Positions 12,530-23,975 of a DNA stretch of 64,000 nucleotides are shown piece after piece. Source of the DNA: Larus michahellis (lineage: Eukaryota > Chordata > Aves > Charadriiformes > Laridae). The notes beneath the pieces are model-generated. The model had not been told where the DNA came from, made no database searches, and worked only from the letters and a program-made list of their open reading frames with translations. The stretch covers positions 2,108,001-2,172,000 of the forward strand of contig NC_133918.1 of assembly GCF_964199755.1 (NCBI RefSeq), read 5' to 3'. Position numbers and translations under genes: made by a program. Position 1 is the first letter of the stretch. Each line of letters begins with the position of its first letter.

Positions 12530-12730
12530 CTTTTGCTCATTAGAGTAATTAACATCAGACTTCCCAGCCAGCCCGGCTTCCATTTGACCTTTAGTTATTG
12601 AAATATGAACAATAAAAGTGACGTATTTTCATGGAGGGGGAGTCACGGGCCATTTACTTGAAATCCACAGCGAAATCACTCTCGGTGATGTGCCCTCAAA
12701 GAGCATCTTTCTGCAAAAATAAATGGGAAA
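12530..12730. promoter_or_regulatory. Candidate conserved non-coding element
   Basis: An AT-rich island with TAGAGTAATTAACATCAG, TAGTTATTGAAATATGAACA and a CRE-like GTGACGTA half-site. It shows no coding potential. The regulatory role is inferred from composition only. Confidence 0.25.
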
Positions 12731-15700
12731 ATTTAGAAAACCATCAGGGAAGGAGGAAAAATTCACCTCCACTGGTCCATAGCAGCATCCCAGCAAGTAC
12801 ATGGGGTCTCCCAGCTCCTGGGGGGGGACACAGCCAGAAACGAACCCAGGGAGAGAAATGGAGAAATGGGGCAGAGCCGTTAAAAAATGAAACAGGAAAA
12901 AAAAAAAAAAAGACCTGTTTCTTTAGAATCTTGGGAAAGTGGGAAGCCACTGAGATGAGGGCAGCCGAACCGGACCCTGGCGGCACAGTCGGAGCCCACC
13001 CCAGCCCCGAGCGGTCCCTGCACCGGGGACAACTTTGCCTGTGTCCCTGCGTGAACTGTAACTCACGGGCCAGCAACAGCCGCGACCCGGCCAGGGCTTC
13101 CGGGCAAATTCATGGGAAAAACCCCAAACCTGGCAGCCGGGACAGGAGCGTGGCCGGTGATGGATGAGCATCACCATCAGATCACAATCCCATTTGACGC
13201 AATGAACAACTTGGGCCTGAGTTTCCAGAGGTTGCCAGATGTCGGTGCGAGGCTGAGCAAGGGCGGGGGGGGAAAGGCAGCGGTGACGAATCCCGGCGGG
13301 ACACTCCCTAAGCTGGAAATGGCTTTGCCAGAGGGATATCGCCGTCCTGGGGCTGGGGCTGGATGCTAAAAAGCGTCCCTGAAGGCAAGAAGAGAAACGG
13401 CTCCCTGAACTGATGATGGAAAAGGTCCGGCCTCCATGGACCGACATTCCGTTGGGCATCGGGCACGGTTGGGAGGGATGTCCGGCAGCACCAGCTGCGC
13501 TTCCCGGGAGCGGACCAAAGGCTCCAGTTCCACATCAGCCCTAGGCACGAGGACTAACGAAGGCAGGATTATTTTTCACCCCCCCCCGCCATTTGTCACA
13601 CTTAGTTAATACTCCTGCTTACGGAAAAAGGTCACAATTTAGATCTCATTTGTGTCACTTCATCTTGGGTTCGCAACGGCAGGGCCCTGCTCGTTTTCCG
13701 TTCCCAATTAGCGTTCAATAACGGGGGCCCTGCTCCACCCCTCCTCATTGCTGTCATGGAAAGGTGAAGAGACGGAGGTCCTGGATGTGCGACCTCACCT
13801 GGGTGTCCAGCGAGGAGATGCCCCGCAGAAACCTGACCTGAGAGCAGCCTTTTTTCCTCCGGCAGCACGAAGGCAACCAGATGGACTTTCCTTCAAATGA
13901 GATTTAAATGGAAAAATACAAAATAGCTCATTCTGGCAATATTGAAGAGTTGGTGCCCAGCTGTCCTCGGCGCAGGGAAGGTCAGACCGGGTGACCCTCT
14001 GGAAAAAGAGGCCAGAAGCACCAACAGCCCTCACGTGGTTCCTCTGGCTGCTCCGTCGGGACCGGGTCCGAAACAGCAGGCAGGGCACGGCTCCGGGCAC
14101 AGAGTGCAATACCTCCCATGGAATAACACCTAACGGGAAACAAAACCACTCGCCTAATTTGAGTTGTTATAGTATCCATAAGCCAGAGTCACCGCGGAGA
14201 CTCGGCTGATGGGGTTTGGATGGGATGCTCGGCCAGAGCCGCTTTAGGTGCCCGGCTCCGTGCTGCGGGACGGTGCTCTGCCAACCTCTGCTGCTCACCG
14301 ACCCGCCAGGAGCATCGCGAGGACCTTTTGAAGATGGAAAACACCTTCTCGAGCCCGCCTGGGTCCTACTCAGTCCATCCCCGTGGGCAGCACGCCGCCG
14401 TTCCCCCCACTTCGGTTATTTTACAGCTGCCCGACACCTCCACGTTACAGTCAAAGCTCCTCGTGCCGCAGGGCCAGCTGAGCCAGCCCCACAGCGCGCA
14501 GCCCCTCGACCCCCCTCTGAATTATTTCAGCCTCCAAACGCACCCTCTCATCCACCCGGACCGAAACAGCATCCAAATCGAGTAGGAAAAGTGAGCGGGG
14601 CCTGGCGGGGGGGAACTTTTCTGAGATGACGAGGACGGGGGACGAGCCGGAGGTCAGGCGCATCCCCCCGCCCCGCTGCACGTCCACCTTCCCGCTGCTC
14701 CGTCCCTCCCGCGTCTGCCTGCGTTTGCCGCGTGAAACAGCCACGATGTCCCCACGCTCGCGGCTTGGAGGCCAGCGGGGGCTTTGCCACCTCCACGGTG
14801 ACGGGTTCCTCAAGCCCCAGGCAGGAGCAGGAAGGTCCCCACTGCCTGGATTCATCCCGGGTCCCACACGACCTCCCCGAGTCTGCTGGGAGCATCGGCG
14901 TGACGGGGGCTCAAACGCGCCCAGGGCAGCGAGAGGGACAATATTTGCTTCAAACGTTTCTTCTATTCCCTTCCTATTAAATATTTTCCCTCTTCCTTTC
15001 CCAGAACCTCCTTTATTCCTCCCCGTCTCCCTCTAGCAACAGTATCTGGGGGAAACAATGAATTTTTAATAGGAGGGGGCGGCGGGAAGAGGGGGACCCT
15101 AAGGCAAAGAGATAAAACACCGATCTGTTAGATAACCTCATCATCACGAAACCACATTTTAGGGAGCAGGAGCTGCGCGAGGGACCCCACTTTGCTCCTC
15201 ACCCGGGGACAGGATGGATGCTGCGTGGGAGCAACTTGTGGACAGGGCGAATCCTGCCCGGAGGGGCTTTCCCAGCCACGCCACAGGCACTCGGCCATGG
15301 CTGAGGTGGGTCTGGGCATGCAAGACGCCAAAGAGACCGCGGCACAGGAGAGGGGAACCTCCCCGCGCGCCCGCCCCGCAGCACCGAGGGTTGTCCCTCC
15401 GCAGCATCTCCAAGCCGTGCTGTTCCCATCGCCTGGTCCCCGCGTCCCCCCAAATCCTCCCCGGGCTCTGCAGGGACAGGGCTCGCCCTCGCGGGGCCGA
15501 CGATGCCCAGCTCACCTCCCGCGGCGCCCGGCCCTGCCTCCCCATCGCACGGCTCGACCTAAATATAGTCCCCGGTTCTCTTTTCTTGTAGACACAACCG
15601 GTGCTCCGGGTGAAAGTCCTTTCCCATGAACTCACTGTTGCTTAATAAAGCGCAAACCCTCGGAGACCTTAATGTCGGGATCTGTCATTTTAATTCTCGG

Positions 15701-17023
15701 CGACACTTGTTTCTCTCCACTCTGGTATGCGGCCGCTGCTATTTTGGCTGGCACATCGGGAGCCGAACAAGCAGCTCTGGCCGCTCCAGGTCCCAGCCGT
15801 TAAGAGCTGGGACGCAGCTTTAAAAAAACCAAACCCCTATGATGGATGGGGCTGCAAACTGCGGCGAAGCTCACGGTGGCATGAAAAATTCAGGGGGAGG
15901 AAGGCAGGAAAGGAAGGAAAGAGCTGGGCTGAGCCAGCCGAGGGCACGTGCCAGGGCTGTGGCCGCCTTCACCGCTTGGGACCGAGCCGCTCGGCGAGAC
16001 GATGCTGCCTCCGCTCCCCAGCCTGGCACCCGGATCCCGGCCACTGGGTGCCCACGTGGATGCCCAGGCACCCTGGCAGCCTGGGGATCGCAGCCCAGAC
16101 CCTTCGTGGTTAGCTTTGGGGTTTTTTAACTCACCACGGGGAAGTCGTTTCTCGCGGTTTGCCCAAATTATCCACCCTGTTTGACCGCGCTGGGGTGAGT
16201 TTGCTCCTGTCCCAGTTTGCCCAGTTTCGATGAAGAAGAGGGAAGGGCAGCCCCTGCTCGGGGCTGGGGAGGGCTCTGCTTGCCGATGACAAGTGTCATT
16301 TTCCCCCTCTGCCACCCACACCAGCCCTGGCCCCACATCCCGCCCCACCTCAGCCCCCACCTCCGACACCCCGTGGGGCTGGGGGGCCAGCATGGGGGTC
16401 CGGCTACAGCCCCAAAGCATCGCGGCTTATAGCAAAGGGATGAAACGGAGGAGAAACCAACGCATGTCGTTGCCGATGGCCACCCAGCGCCCGCTGCCAG
16501 CGGCCGCGTGATGCTGCGGTCCAGCCGCCCCCGCATCCCCGGAGCCAACCCTCGCGGATGCATTTGCTTCGTCTTGCACGGTAAACCCTACATAAACTTC
16601 AAAAATAGCCTGACAGAAAAGTCAGCCGATAACTCCTGAAGCCAAATCAATTTCCCTACCGCGGCCGGCGAGCCGGAGCGGCTCTCGGCATCTTTTCCAA
16701 ATGCTCTCGCGGGTTTTATTGCTTTCCTTCATCTCCTCTCAAATCTCTGCTCTGAACATTTCTGCCCTCGCCTGTTCGTTTTGGTGTTTTTCCAGGACTC
16801 ACAAAACGGCCCTTTGGGCTCCGGCGGCACCTCCAGCGGCGGCACCATCCGCCCCCGGCACTGCAGCCCCTGCCCAGGGCTGGCAGAGACGCCGCGTGAT
16901 GCCCCCTCCGCCCTTCTCCGACAATTCAAGCATCGCTTTACAGCCGTGGACACAGACGGGCAGCAGGATTTGGGCCGTCTGAGAGAGCGTATCAACCTAC
17001 AAAGCCAAGCCTCCAGACCATGT

Positions 17024-17057
17024 GCATTTACAGACAGGGAAACTGAGGCACGGGATG
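17024..17057 (-). mobile_element. MIR-type SINE relic
   Basis: The stretch TTTACAGACAGGGAAACTGA followed by GGCACGGG is the antisense form of the MIR tail region (consensus tail in sense: TCAGTTTCC ... CTGTAAAATGGGG). It is short and worn, as expected for an ancient amniote SINE. Confidence 0.65.
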
Positions 17058-18429
17058 CATCTTGGGGCTTTTTTATAGCCACCTGGTGATTCAGCACGGC
17101 AGGGGACAACTCATGGTCGGCCTTGCTCGCCCCCCGGGTCCCTTAGCTCTGAGATGTGGGATCTGGTACTCAGAGAGATGCTGCTGGCGACGGACATCCC
17201 ACCCGGGCTGCCCACACCGCAGCGAGCCGGCGACGCGGGAATTACCACTGCCCACGCAAAACCCACCCGTCCACGTGCTTGACGTTCCCGACGTTATTTC
17301 CAGGGCTACGGCAACAGCTCGCTCCCGTCCCGGGGAGGCGAACGCAGCAGCGACGTGGCTCGTAGCTGCCGGAACAGCCCGGCTCCTCCGCGCCCGCCTG
17401 CTCCTTCTGCCTCACCGCAGCTTCGGTTCCCCGCGCGCTCAGCAAAGACGGGCCACCCGCTCCCCGGCGGGATGCTCGGGGGCCAAAGAGCGGTGAGCCG
17501 ACAACCAGAAGTCGGGCAAAAAAAAATAAAATAAAATAAAAAAAATCAATTCCAACAACATCAATTTAAAGCCTTTAAACGCCGAGAGCAAATACAGATG
17601 GGCGCTCTTGTCTGGGCTTCAAATTCCATGTTTAATTCGGGCCCGTGCCGTTGCTCGGAGGAAAAGCGCAGTGATTAGGTTTGGGCCTTGGAGCGAGGGA
17701 TGCGTTATCTTGTGATGCAGGATTAACACAGCTAATAAAAGCAGACATTCCTGAGCTCAAAACGCTCCAAAAAAAAAAAAAAAAAATAGGAAAAAAGCCC
17801 CCAGCCCTGCTATCTTCAGCGAGGGATGGGCGTACGTGTGTCCCCTGGGAAGGGCTGAGCCCAGCAGCAGCGGGAGGTGGTGCAGGATCCGGCCGTGCCT
17901 GGGGGATGCCTGGGCTCTGCCACCGCCGCGAGTCCCTCGCTCAGCCCCGCGCAGCCGCTTCCACCCCGGGCACCGACGCCAAGGGGCAGCTCCAAAGGGC
18001 AGCCCCAGAGCAGGGAAACGCAACCCAGCCCCTGTTTCGCTGGTCCTCCAGCCCCCTCCTCCCAACAAGGCCGGATAAAAGCAAAAACTGCTCATTTTTT
18101 AAGCCAAAAAACCCAACTCTTCCATGAAGCTGCTTTGCCTCCTGCGTCCCTGCACCGATGGGAACGCGTTTGCTCCCTGCCCTCAGGGCGCTTCTCCGGC
18201 TGTTCTGCAGAGCATCTTCCCCCGAGCTCAGCTCAGCCCGGCACCGAGGGCTTTGGGAAAGGCTGCAGACATCCAAGCGGGATTTTTGCAACCTCTGAAA
18301 ACCATGAGAAGCGTTGGAGGTGGTGGGATCAGCAGCCACCTCTCCCACCTGCCCTGGCCAAAACTCACCCAGCACTACCAGTCCTCCAGCGGCGTGAGGC
18401 AGCGACTCCGCTCCCTCCCCTCCGCCTTA

Positions 18430-18535
18430 ACGAACGCCCGGTGATAAATACATTAGCTCAAATTAAACTGGATCGATCACAGGCTGTCAAACTGGCAGCT
18501 CCCCAACACGTCTTGAATGATTCTCCCGTTTAAAG
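18430..18535. promoter_or_regulatory. Candidate conserved non-coding element
   Basis: The AT-richer core has GATAAATACATTAGCTC, TCAAATTAAACTGG and TTGAATGATTC between GC-rich flanks. No open frame of note. Regulatory function is a guess from composition. Confidence 0.22.
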
Positions 18536-19689
18536 GGCATGTGCCACAGTTCTTGCCGTGCCCCGGGGCGCGGGCAGCAGGGACCGTACCCCTGTCTCCA
18601 TCCTGCAGCCAAAGGGATGGTGAAGCAGCGGCACAAAGCTGAGCTTTGGGGTGCAAAGCCCCAAGCACCCCCTTTACCAAGGGGTTATCGCAGGTCTTAC
18701 CGCCCGCATTTCTGTATTTTTAAGGCCAGCAGCGGAACCCAGCCCCGGCTTTAAAGCCACACGTGAGTATCTCGCACCGAGCAGCTGCTCGGCTTGCTGG
18801 GAGCTGCTGGGCAACTCTGCTTTTTCGGGTTTTCTCTTTTTTAATTCCTTGTGGTTTGGTTGAGAGAGATGCTTGTAGGAACTTTCTCTCTCTGGATGCG
18901 GCTTTTCTCGTGGCGTCTCGCCGGCAGCGGGGCTGGACCTGGGTAAAGCAGGGCCCCAGAAGGACACCCCCTGCCCGCAGGCAGCGCATCCCCAGCCAGG
19001 GCAGCACCACCTCGGCAGCCGTGACCAAGCAGCAAGTGGGAGCTCTCTGAAAGGCCCAGGCTGGTCCTCACTAGGCCACCGAGGGTCCCCAACCCCGATC
19101 CGTCCCCAGGTTCCAGCCTTTCCACCTGCAGCGGATGCTCTTTGCTCCGAAGGGCCGGCTCTGGGCGCTGCCAGGCTGCGGATCCACGCACCGATCCGCT
19201 CTCCATCTATTTTGCAGGCGCTCAGCCTGCTTCTGCTCTCCTCTCTCCTCCTGTTTGCTCTTTTCTCCTTCCCAAAACCTCATCTCAGGGTAAGGCTGGG
19301 CACGAATTTAAAGAGCAGCTGCTCTTCTGCCATCGCTCCCTTGCGCAAACGCTGTGGGAATTAGAGCACCTTTTGTCAGGTTTTAGCTCAAGCCGCTTTG
19401 CAAGTGGATTAAGAAACTGGCACAAAAGTACTCTGGATGTGGAGTAGGAAGAGGCAGGCTGCTATTCCAGAACGGCGACAGGAGCCGCGTATGCTGCGAT
19501 TGCTGCCTGCTCCATTTCCCTGAGAAACACAACCCCGGTAACATTTGCATTTAAACCAGCCCTGGGATTTTTTGACAGGAGAATCCGCCTAGCCCTAAAA
19601 TCAAGGATGCTGAGAGAAGGGGACAGGCAGGGCCCCGGGGCGGCGAGGAGCGAGAACCTGCAGGACTAGGGGGAAAAGGGGAGCGATGG

Positions 19690-20660
19690 GAGATGGGGGA
19701 AGACCCTTCCTGACGCCTGGCGATGCTCAGACCCGCTGGGGTCTGCCGGGGAAAGGCTGGGAGCAGCAGCCCCAGCCCTGACGGCGGGGAGACTGCAGGC
19801 ACCAGCCCTTCCGAACACCGGGGCCGAGGGCAGAGCGGAGCCGGGCGGCGGAGGATGGAGCCGGGCAGGTTCAGGGCTGGACCTCCCGGTGCAGCTCCGC
19901 GCCCGCTTGAGGCCATTTAAATCCCCGGTGCCACGGGGGGCGACAGCCGTGTCCGCCACCGCCCTCTCCTAAAACCGCCTCCCCCCCAACCCCGGAGCCG
20001 GGGCTGAGCCCCCTCTCCCGGGGCACCAGCGGGGAGCGGAGGGGCCTTGCAGCCCCGGGCGGTGGGCACCGGCCGGGCAGCCCCGGGGGTGACGGGGACA
20101 GATGGAGGAGGGTGGCCCCAACGGGGGGGGGGACGTTCGCGGCCGCATCCCCCCCGCACCCACGTGTGCGTCCCCGCCGGGCTCTGCCTCCCCCGGCCCG
20201 GCGGGGTCCGCTCCGGCCCGGTCCGGCACGACACGGTACAGCACGGCGGCGTGTCCCCCCGCCTCCTCCCCGCCATTCCCGGGACCCCGCACTCACCGCT
20301 CGGCTCCGGCTGCCGGGCTGCCCATGGCGCGGCGGCGGCGGCGCGGGCAGAGCCGCAGCCCCGGGGGCGGCAGCGGCGGCGGCTCCGGAGGGACCCCGGC
20401 CCGGCCCCGGCTCTTCCCCGGGGGCGGCGGTGGCGCCCGTCCCCGCTGCCCGCCGCGCCTGGCCGTGCGGCGGCGGAGCGGCCGAGGGAGCCGCCCCCCG
20501 CGCCCCCCGCCGGGCCGCGCCGCCCCGGGAGCGCGGGGGAGGGACGGGGACGGCGGCGATGCGCGGCCCCGGGCTGGCGGCTGCGGGCGGGGGAAGGGGC
20601 AGAGCCGGCGGGGAAGGGCACGGGGGTCCCCTCCCTGCGCTGCCATGCCCAAAGGGGAGG
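19690..20660. promoter_or_regulatory. CpG island, likely promoter
   Basis: About 1 kb of extreme GC content with very dense CpG dinucleotides (CGGCGGCGG runs, many SP1-like GGGGCGG and CCGCCCC boxes, peak 20100-20650). It is by far the strongest CpG island in the window and the most likely transcription start region. A candidate minus-strand first coding exon lies inside it at 20297-20325. No TATA box is apparent, as usual for such promoters. Confidence 0.7.
20297..20325 (-). CDS. Possible first coding exon, unknown gene
   Basis: On the minus strand a near-perfect Kozak context (GCGCCATGG) opens a 29-nt coding stretch encoding MGSPAAGAE plus two bases. It ends at a consensus donor, GAGCG followed by GTGAGT. 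The upstream minus-strand sequence would be a GC-rich 5' UTR inside the CpG island. If real, the rest of the gene lies at lower coordinates on the minus strand, but I found no matching second exon within 20 kb. It is short enough to arise by chance in such GC-rich DNA. I do not recognise the gene. Confidence 0.35.
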
Positions 20661-20689
20661 GGACTGGTCCCCCCCGGCCAGACTGGGGT

Positions 20690-21350
20690 CCCCCAGCCCC
20701 GGGCTACCCTGCTTGGGGTCCCCGACCTCATGCCAGCATGCCTGGGTACCCCCACACCACCCTGTGTGGGACCCCCAACTCCATGCCAGTGTGCCCAGGT
20801 ACCCCCACACCACCCTGTGTGGGGCCCCCAACCCCATACCACCCTGCCTGGGCTCCCCCCAAGCCCCAGGCTACCCTGCCTGGGGTCTCCAACCATGTCG
20901 GCATGCCCAAGTACCCCCACGCCACCCTGCTTGGGGTCCCCCAGCCCCCCACCAGCCTCCTTGCCTTCCCCCCACCCCGTGTCACCCTGCCTGGCGCTCC
21001 GACCCCATGCCAGCATGCCCAGGTGCCCCCACACCACCCTGTCTGGGACCCCCAACCCCATGCCAGCAGGCCCAAGTACCGCCACAACCACACTGCCTGG
21101 GGTCTCCCAGCCCCACACCAGCCTGCTTGTGTTCCCCCCACCCCGTGTCACCCTGCCTGGGGCTCCAATCCCGTGCCAGAGTGCCCGGGTACCCCCACAT
21201 CACCCCGCCTGGGCTCCCTCAGCCCTGGGCTATCTTGCTTGGAGCCCTGACCCCATGCCAGCATGCCCAGGTACCCCCATGCCACCCTGTCTGGGCTCCC
21301 CCAGCCCCACACCAGCCTGCTTGTGTCCCCCCCACTCCATGCTACCCCAC
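20690..21350. repeat. Degenerate GC-rich minisatellite, ~54-bp and ~110-bp units
   Basis: Imperfect tandem units begin with GGTACCCCCACACCACCCTG and carry CATGCCAGCATGCCCA at the end. Unit starts at about 20741, 20795, 20910, 21021, 21074, 21187 and 21270 give basic 53-54-bp units mixed with longer units of 83-115 bp carrying an inserted CCAGCCTGCTTGTGT-type segment. Because the basic unit is about a multiple of three and C-rich, several frames stay open at once on both strands (frames of 426, 556 and 557 codons). I regard these as by-products of the repeat, not as genes. Confidence 0.85.
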
Positions 21351-22040
21351 TTGCCCTGGGACAGGGTCCAGCTACCCACCTCACTGGGGGCTCCCCCTCT
21401 CTGCACTGGAGGCCGACTCCATGGGGGTGATCATGGACCACCAGGGCCATTTCCCCCCTATTCCACAGGGAAACTGGGACAACCCGGGCACAAACAGCAC
21501 TGCGGCACCCGGGATGAGCACAGCCCCCAGCCCAACAAGGGCCACTGCATTCGTGTCCCCACAGAGGGCTCTGCCGTCCCTGGCAGCGAAGCCAGGCTCA
21601 CAGGCAGGCACAGCAGGGCTGGGAAGGTGCCCGGCTCACTGGGCAACGCCATGGTTCAACTCCACTCCACACCCCACCAGCACCCACATCCCACACAGGC
21701 CCAGCACTCACCATTAGCCATTCCTCCTGGAGCTCCCTGCTTGCCCCTCTCCGCCCCCACAAATACAGCTGATTTGTTTAATTAGGCTTTGAGGATGAGA
21801 GAGGCCAATTCCCTCGTTAGGGCTGACTTCCTTCCAGGGCAGAATTGTTGCTTTTCTCCGTTCGTTGCTGCTCGGTCCAGGCTGGCGTTAGCCTTGTCAC
21901 AGGGCTGAGGGGACGTGGGCTACTGAAGCAGAGTGTCCTGTGCCCTTGATGCGTTGCGTGACAGCCGACGAGCATCACCTGAGCAATTCAGTTAACATTT
22001 TCTGCAAATGACAGCGGTTTTCAAGCAGGGTTTGGCAGCG

Positions 22041-22090
22041 TGTCCTCCATTTTACAGATGGGGCAACTGAGGGAAGAAATCAGGGGTAAG
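22041..22090 (-). mobile_element. MIR-type SINE relic
   Basis: CCATTTTACAGATGGGGCAA followed by CTGAGGGAAG is a clear antisense copy of the MIR tail (sense: CAGTTTCCCCATCTGTAAAATGG). Confidence 0.72.
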
Positions 22091-22439
22091 GAGCAGGGCA
22101 GGGTGCTGAATCCCAGGCTGATTTCATGCCGGGGGCTCCCCTATGAGACCATCGTGACTGAATTGGCTCCGTTTGTCCAGGATGTTGCCAGGAGAAATGC
22201 CAACAGCTCTCCCGGCTTGGGTGTCTTATCGGTTCCAGTTGCAACTTCCACCCCTTGCTGCAGCCCAGCGCTCCTGCCGATGGAGATTTCTGGCTGCCTC
22301 CTACCGCTCGTTTGCTCCGGGGATGTGGATTTATAATTTCATTGCAGGCACAAGCATCTCAGGCTTTCCCATTTGAGTTTCATCCCCAGCCTCCTCCCTG
22401 GCTCTGCAGTTAAAACCGGGAGATTTACACGGGTGTGAA

Positions 22440-22700
22440 GGTATTTCATGCTGGTTTAAACAATAACAATTTATCTGCTTAATAAAAGATGAAAAAAAAA
22501 AAATCCAAGCGTGAGAAATGCAACTGGTTTCGTTGGAGATGTATTTTTAAGAGGCCGGCGGGAGGGCGTGCTGGAGCAATCCACGTTTCATTCCAATTCC
22601 CCAGGATGGAAAGGTGATTCTGGCTAATTTGAACCTAGTCGTTAAGCCGCTGTTTCAAAAACACGGAGTCAATTAAAGCAGCGCGTCCTCCCCCCTGCCC
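22440..22700. promoter_or_regulatory. Candidate conserved non-coding element
   Basis: An AT-rich island with AAACAATAACAATTTATC (SOX-type ACAAT sites), GTATTTTTAAGAGG, CTGGCTAATTTGAACC and GGAGTCAATTAAAGC, surrounded by GC-rich sequence and without coding potential. Function is inferred from motif content only. Confidence 0.3.
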
Positions 22701-23024
22701 CCAGCCCTCGCTCCGCAGGCCGGCCTTGTTATTAATCAAGGGATGGGGGGAATCGCTTCATCCGTACGGCTCGTGCTCCTGTCGCTGGCAGCCGAGCGCC
22801 GAGCTGATTTTGTCTGATGGAAGATGCTTTCCCACCTGCTGGCGGGGGTTCACGTTGCTTTTTGGGGGGGCAGAGGGCTGGGAACGCAGCGGGGGAGCTG
22901 GGGGAAGCCCATGTTAGAGGGGGCCACCTCGTCCTCGTCCCCTCCCCAAGCCTCTCACCAGAAAAACAAGTTAGTTATATCTCGCTGTGTCCCCTTCGTA
23001 CCATTATTGTGGCTGTGCTTTGGT

Positions 23025-23110
23025 TTCCCCCAAAGTAAGCGGTTTGCCCAGGATAAGGGAAAAGGCAGGTTGTGACTGAAGCCCCTAACGTGGGTTTTAA
23101 CTCAGCTCCC
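23025..23110 (-). mobile_element. Probable MIR-type SINE relic
   Basis: The order of blocks TAAGCGGTTTGCCCAGGAT, then CAGGTTGTGACTGAAGCCCC, then GTGGGTTTTAACTC parallels the antisense MIR core (GTTAAGTGACTTGCCCAAGGTCAC ... AGCAGGATTAGAACCC). It is worn; the call rests on block order more than on identity. Confidence 0.4.
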
Positions 23111-23713
23111 CCCCCCAACGCCTCTGCCGAGTGCGCCCCCGTTGCCACCTCCTCCCGTCAGCTTTGATGCCCCTTTAGCATCGCTTTGGGCTTTAACCAC
23201 GGAACAGGACAAAAATGCAGGGAAACGGTGCCAGGCTGAGGTTACGGCTCTGCTTTCCCCGGCTGCGGCCCCGCAGCCCCGCGCTGGACATCGGGGGAAC
23301 CCCGCGGCGCCGTGTCCCCGTGTTTTGCTCTGCAATTAATTCAAATCGGCTGCGATACGAGCGTTAATCAAAAAGAACCTTACGCCAGGAGACAGTTTGG
23401 GGTCCCTGTTCTCTGCGCGCCTGGAGATGGCTCCCTGGCGGGGCCGTGGCGTTTGGGGTGCTGAGATGGGGCCGGTCCCCTCCTTAGGTCCCCTGGACCT
23501 GTCACCCCCGTCCCCAGAGCCTGACCCTGCGTAAAATAGCCGTCCCCCAGCAAATGAGGATGGGGACCCATAAAACACATGGCTCCAAACTCTGCCTCGC
23601 GCTCAGCATCGGGACTGAGGATGCAGCGGGGCCAGCTGGGTCCCAGCTGTCCCCTGTGAACGGAGGGGAACAGGAATGTCACCTCCTCCCGTCGAGGTGT
23701 CCCTGTCCCCAGC

Positions 23714-23749
23714 TCGGGGCCGGGGGGGGGCTCGGGGGGGGGCTCGGGG
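23714..23749 (+). repeat. G-run cluster, potential G-quadruplex
   Basis: At least four G runs (GGGG, about ten Gs, about ten Gs, GGGG) separated by short CTC spacers satisfy a strong G-quadruplex pattern on the plus strand. An A/purine-rich tract follows about 80 bp later (23826-23975). Confidence 0.7.
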
Positions 23750-23825
23750 ATGGCTCCCAGCCAGCGCTGGGAGCGTCTTGACAAGTTTTACTGCTTTCTG
23801 GGGCATTTTCACACAGACTCAGCAA

Positions 23826-23975
23826 AACGATTTTTTTTAAAAAAAAAAAAAAAGAAAAAAAAAAGCGAGGGAGAAAGAAAAAAAAATCACAGCTGCTCTG
23901 GCACACGCTCAAAATCTCAAAGAGTTTTTGGCAGAAACGTGCCAAGGGAAAAAAAAAATAAAAAAAAATCCAATA
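23826..23975 (+). repeat. A-rich low-complexity tract
   Basis: An oligo-A and GA-rich purine tract (runs of 9 to 15 A, AGGGAGAAAGAAAA) with two main blocks. There is no attached SINE body, so it is not an obvious retroposon tail. Confidence 0.75.

Larger units (their letters stand above)
11257..19689. other. Long intergenic stretch, no gene seen
   Basis: No exon could be supported in about 8.4 kb. It holds GC-rich unique sequence, homopolymer runs (C-rich near 11680-11700, A14 near 12900, A18 near 17769), an (AAAAT)-like patch at about 17519-17547, a MIR relic at 17024, and AT-rich islands at about 12530-12730, 16570-16660 and 18430-18535. Scattered AATAAA hexamers (near 12609 and 15643) have no attached reading frame. 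Confidence 0.5.

Noticed and set aside
20047..21785. Very long plus-strand frames of 556 and 557 codons, and 426 codons on the minus strand at 19871-21151
   Set aside because: They run through a CpG island and a minisatellite whose basic unit is near a multiple of three; three frames are open at once and the products are Pro/Gly/Ala/Arg low complexity.
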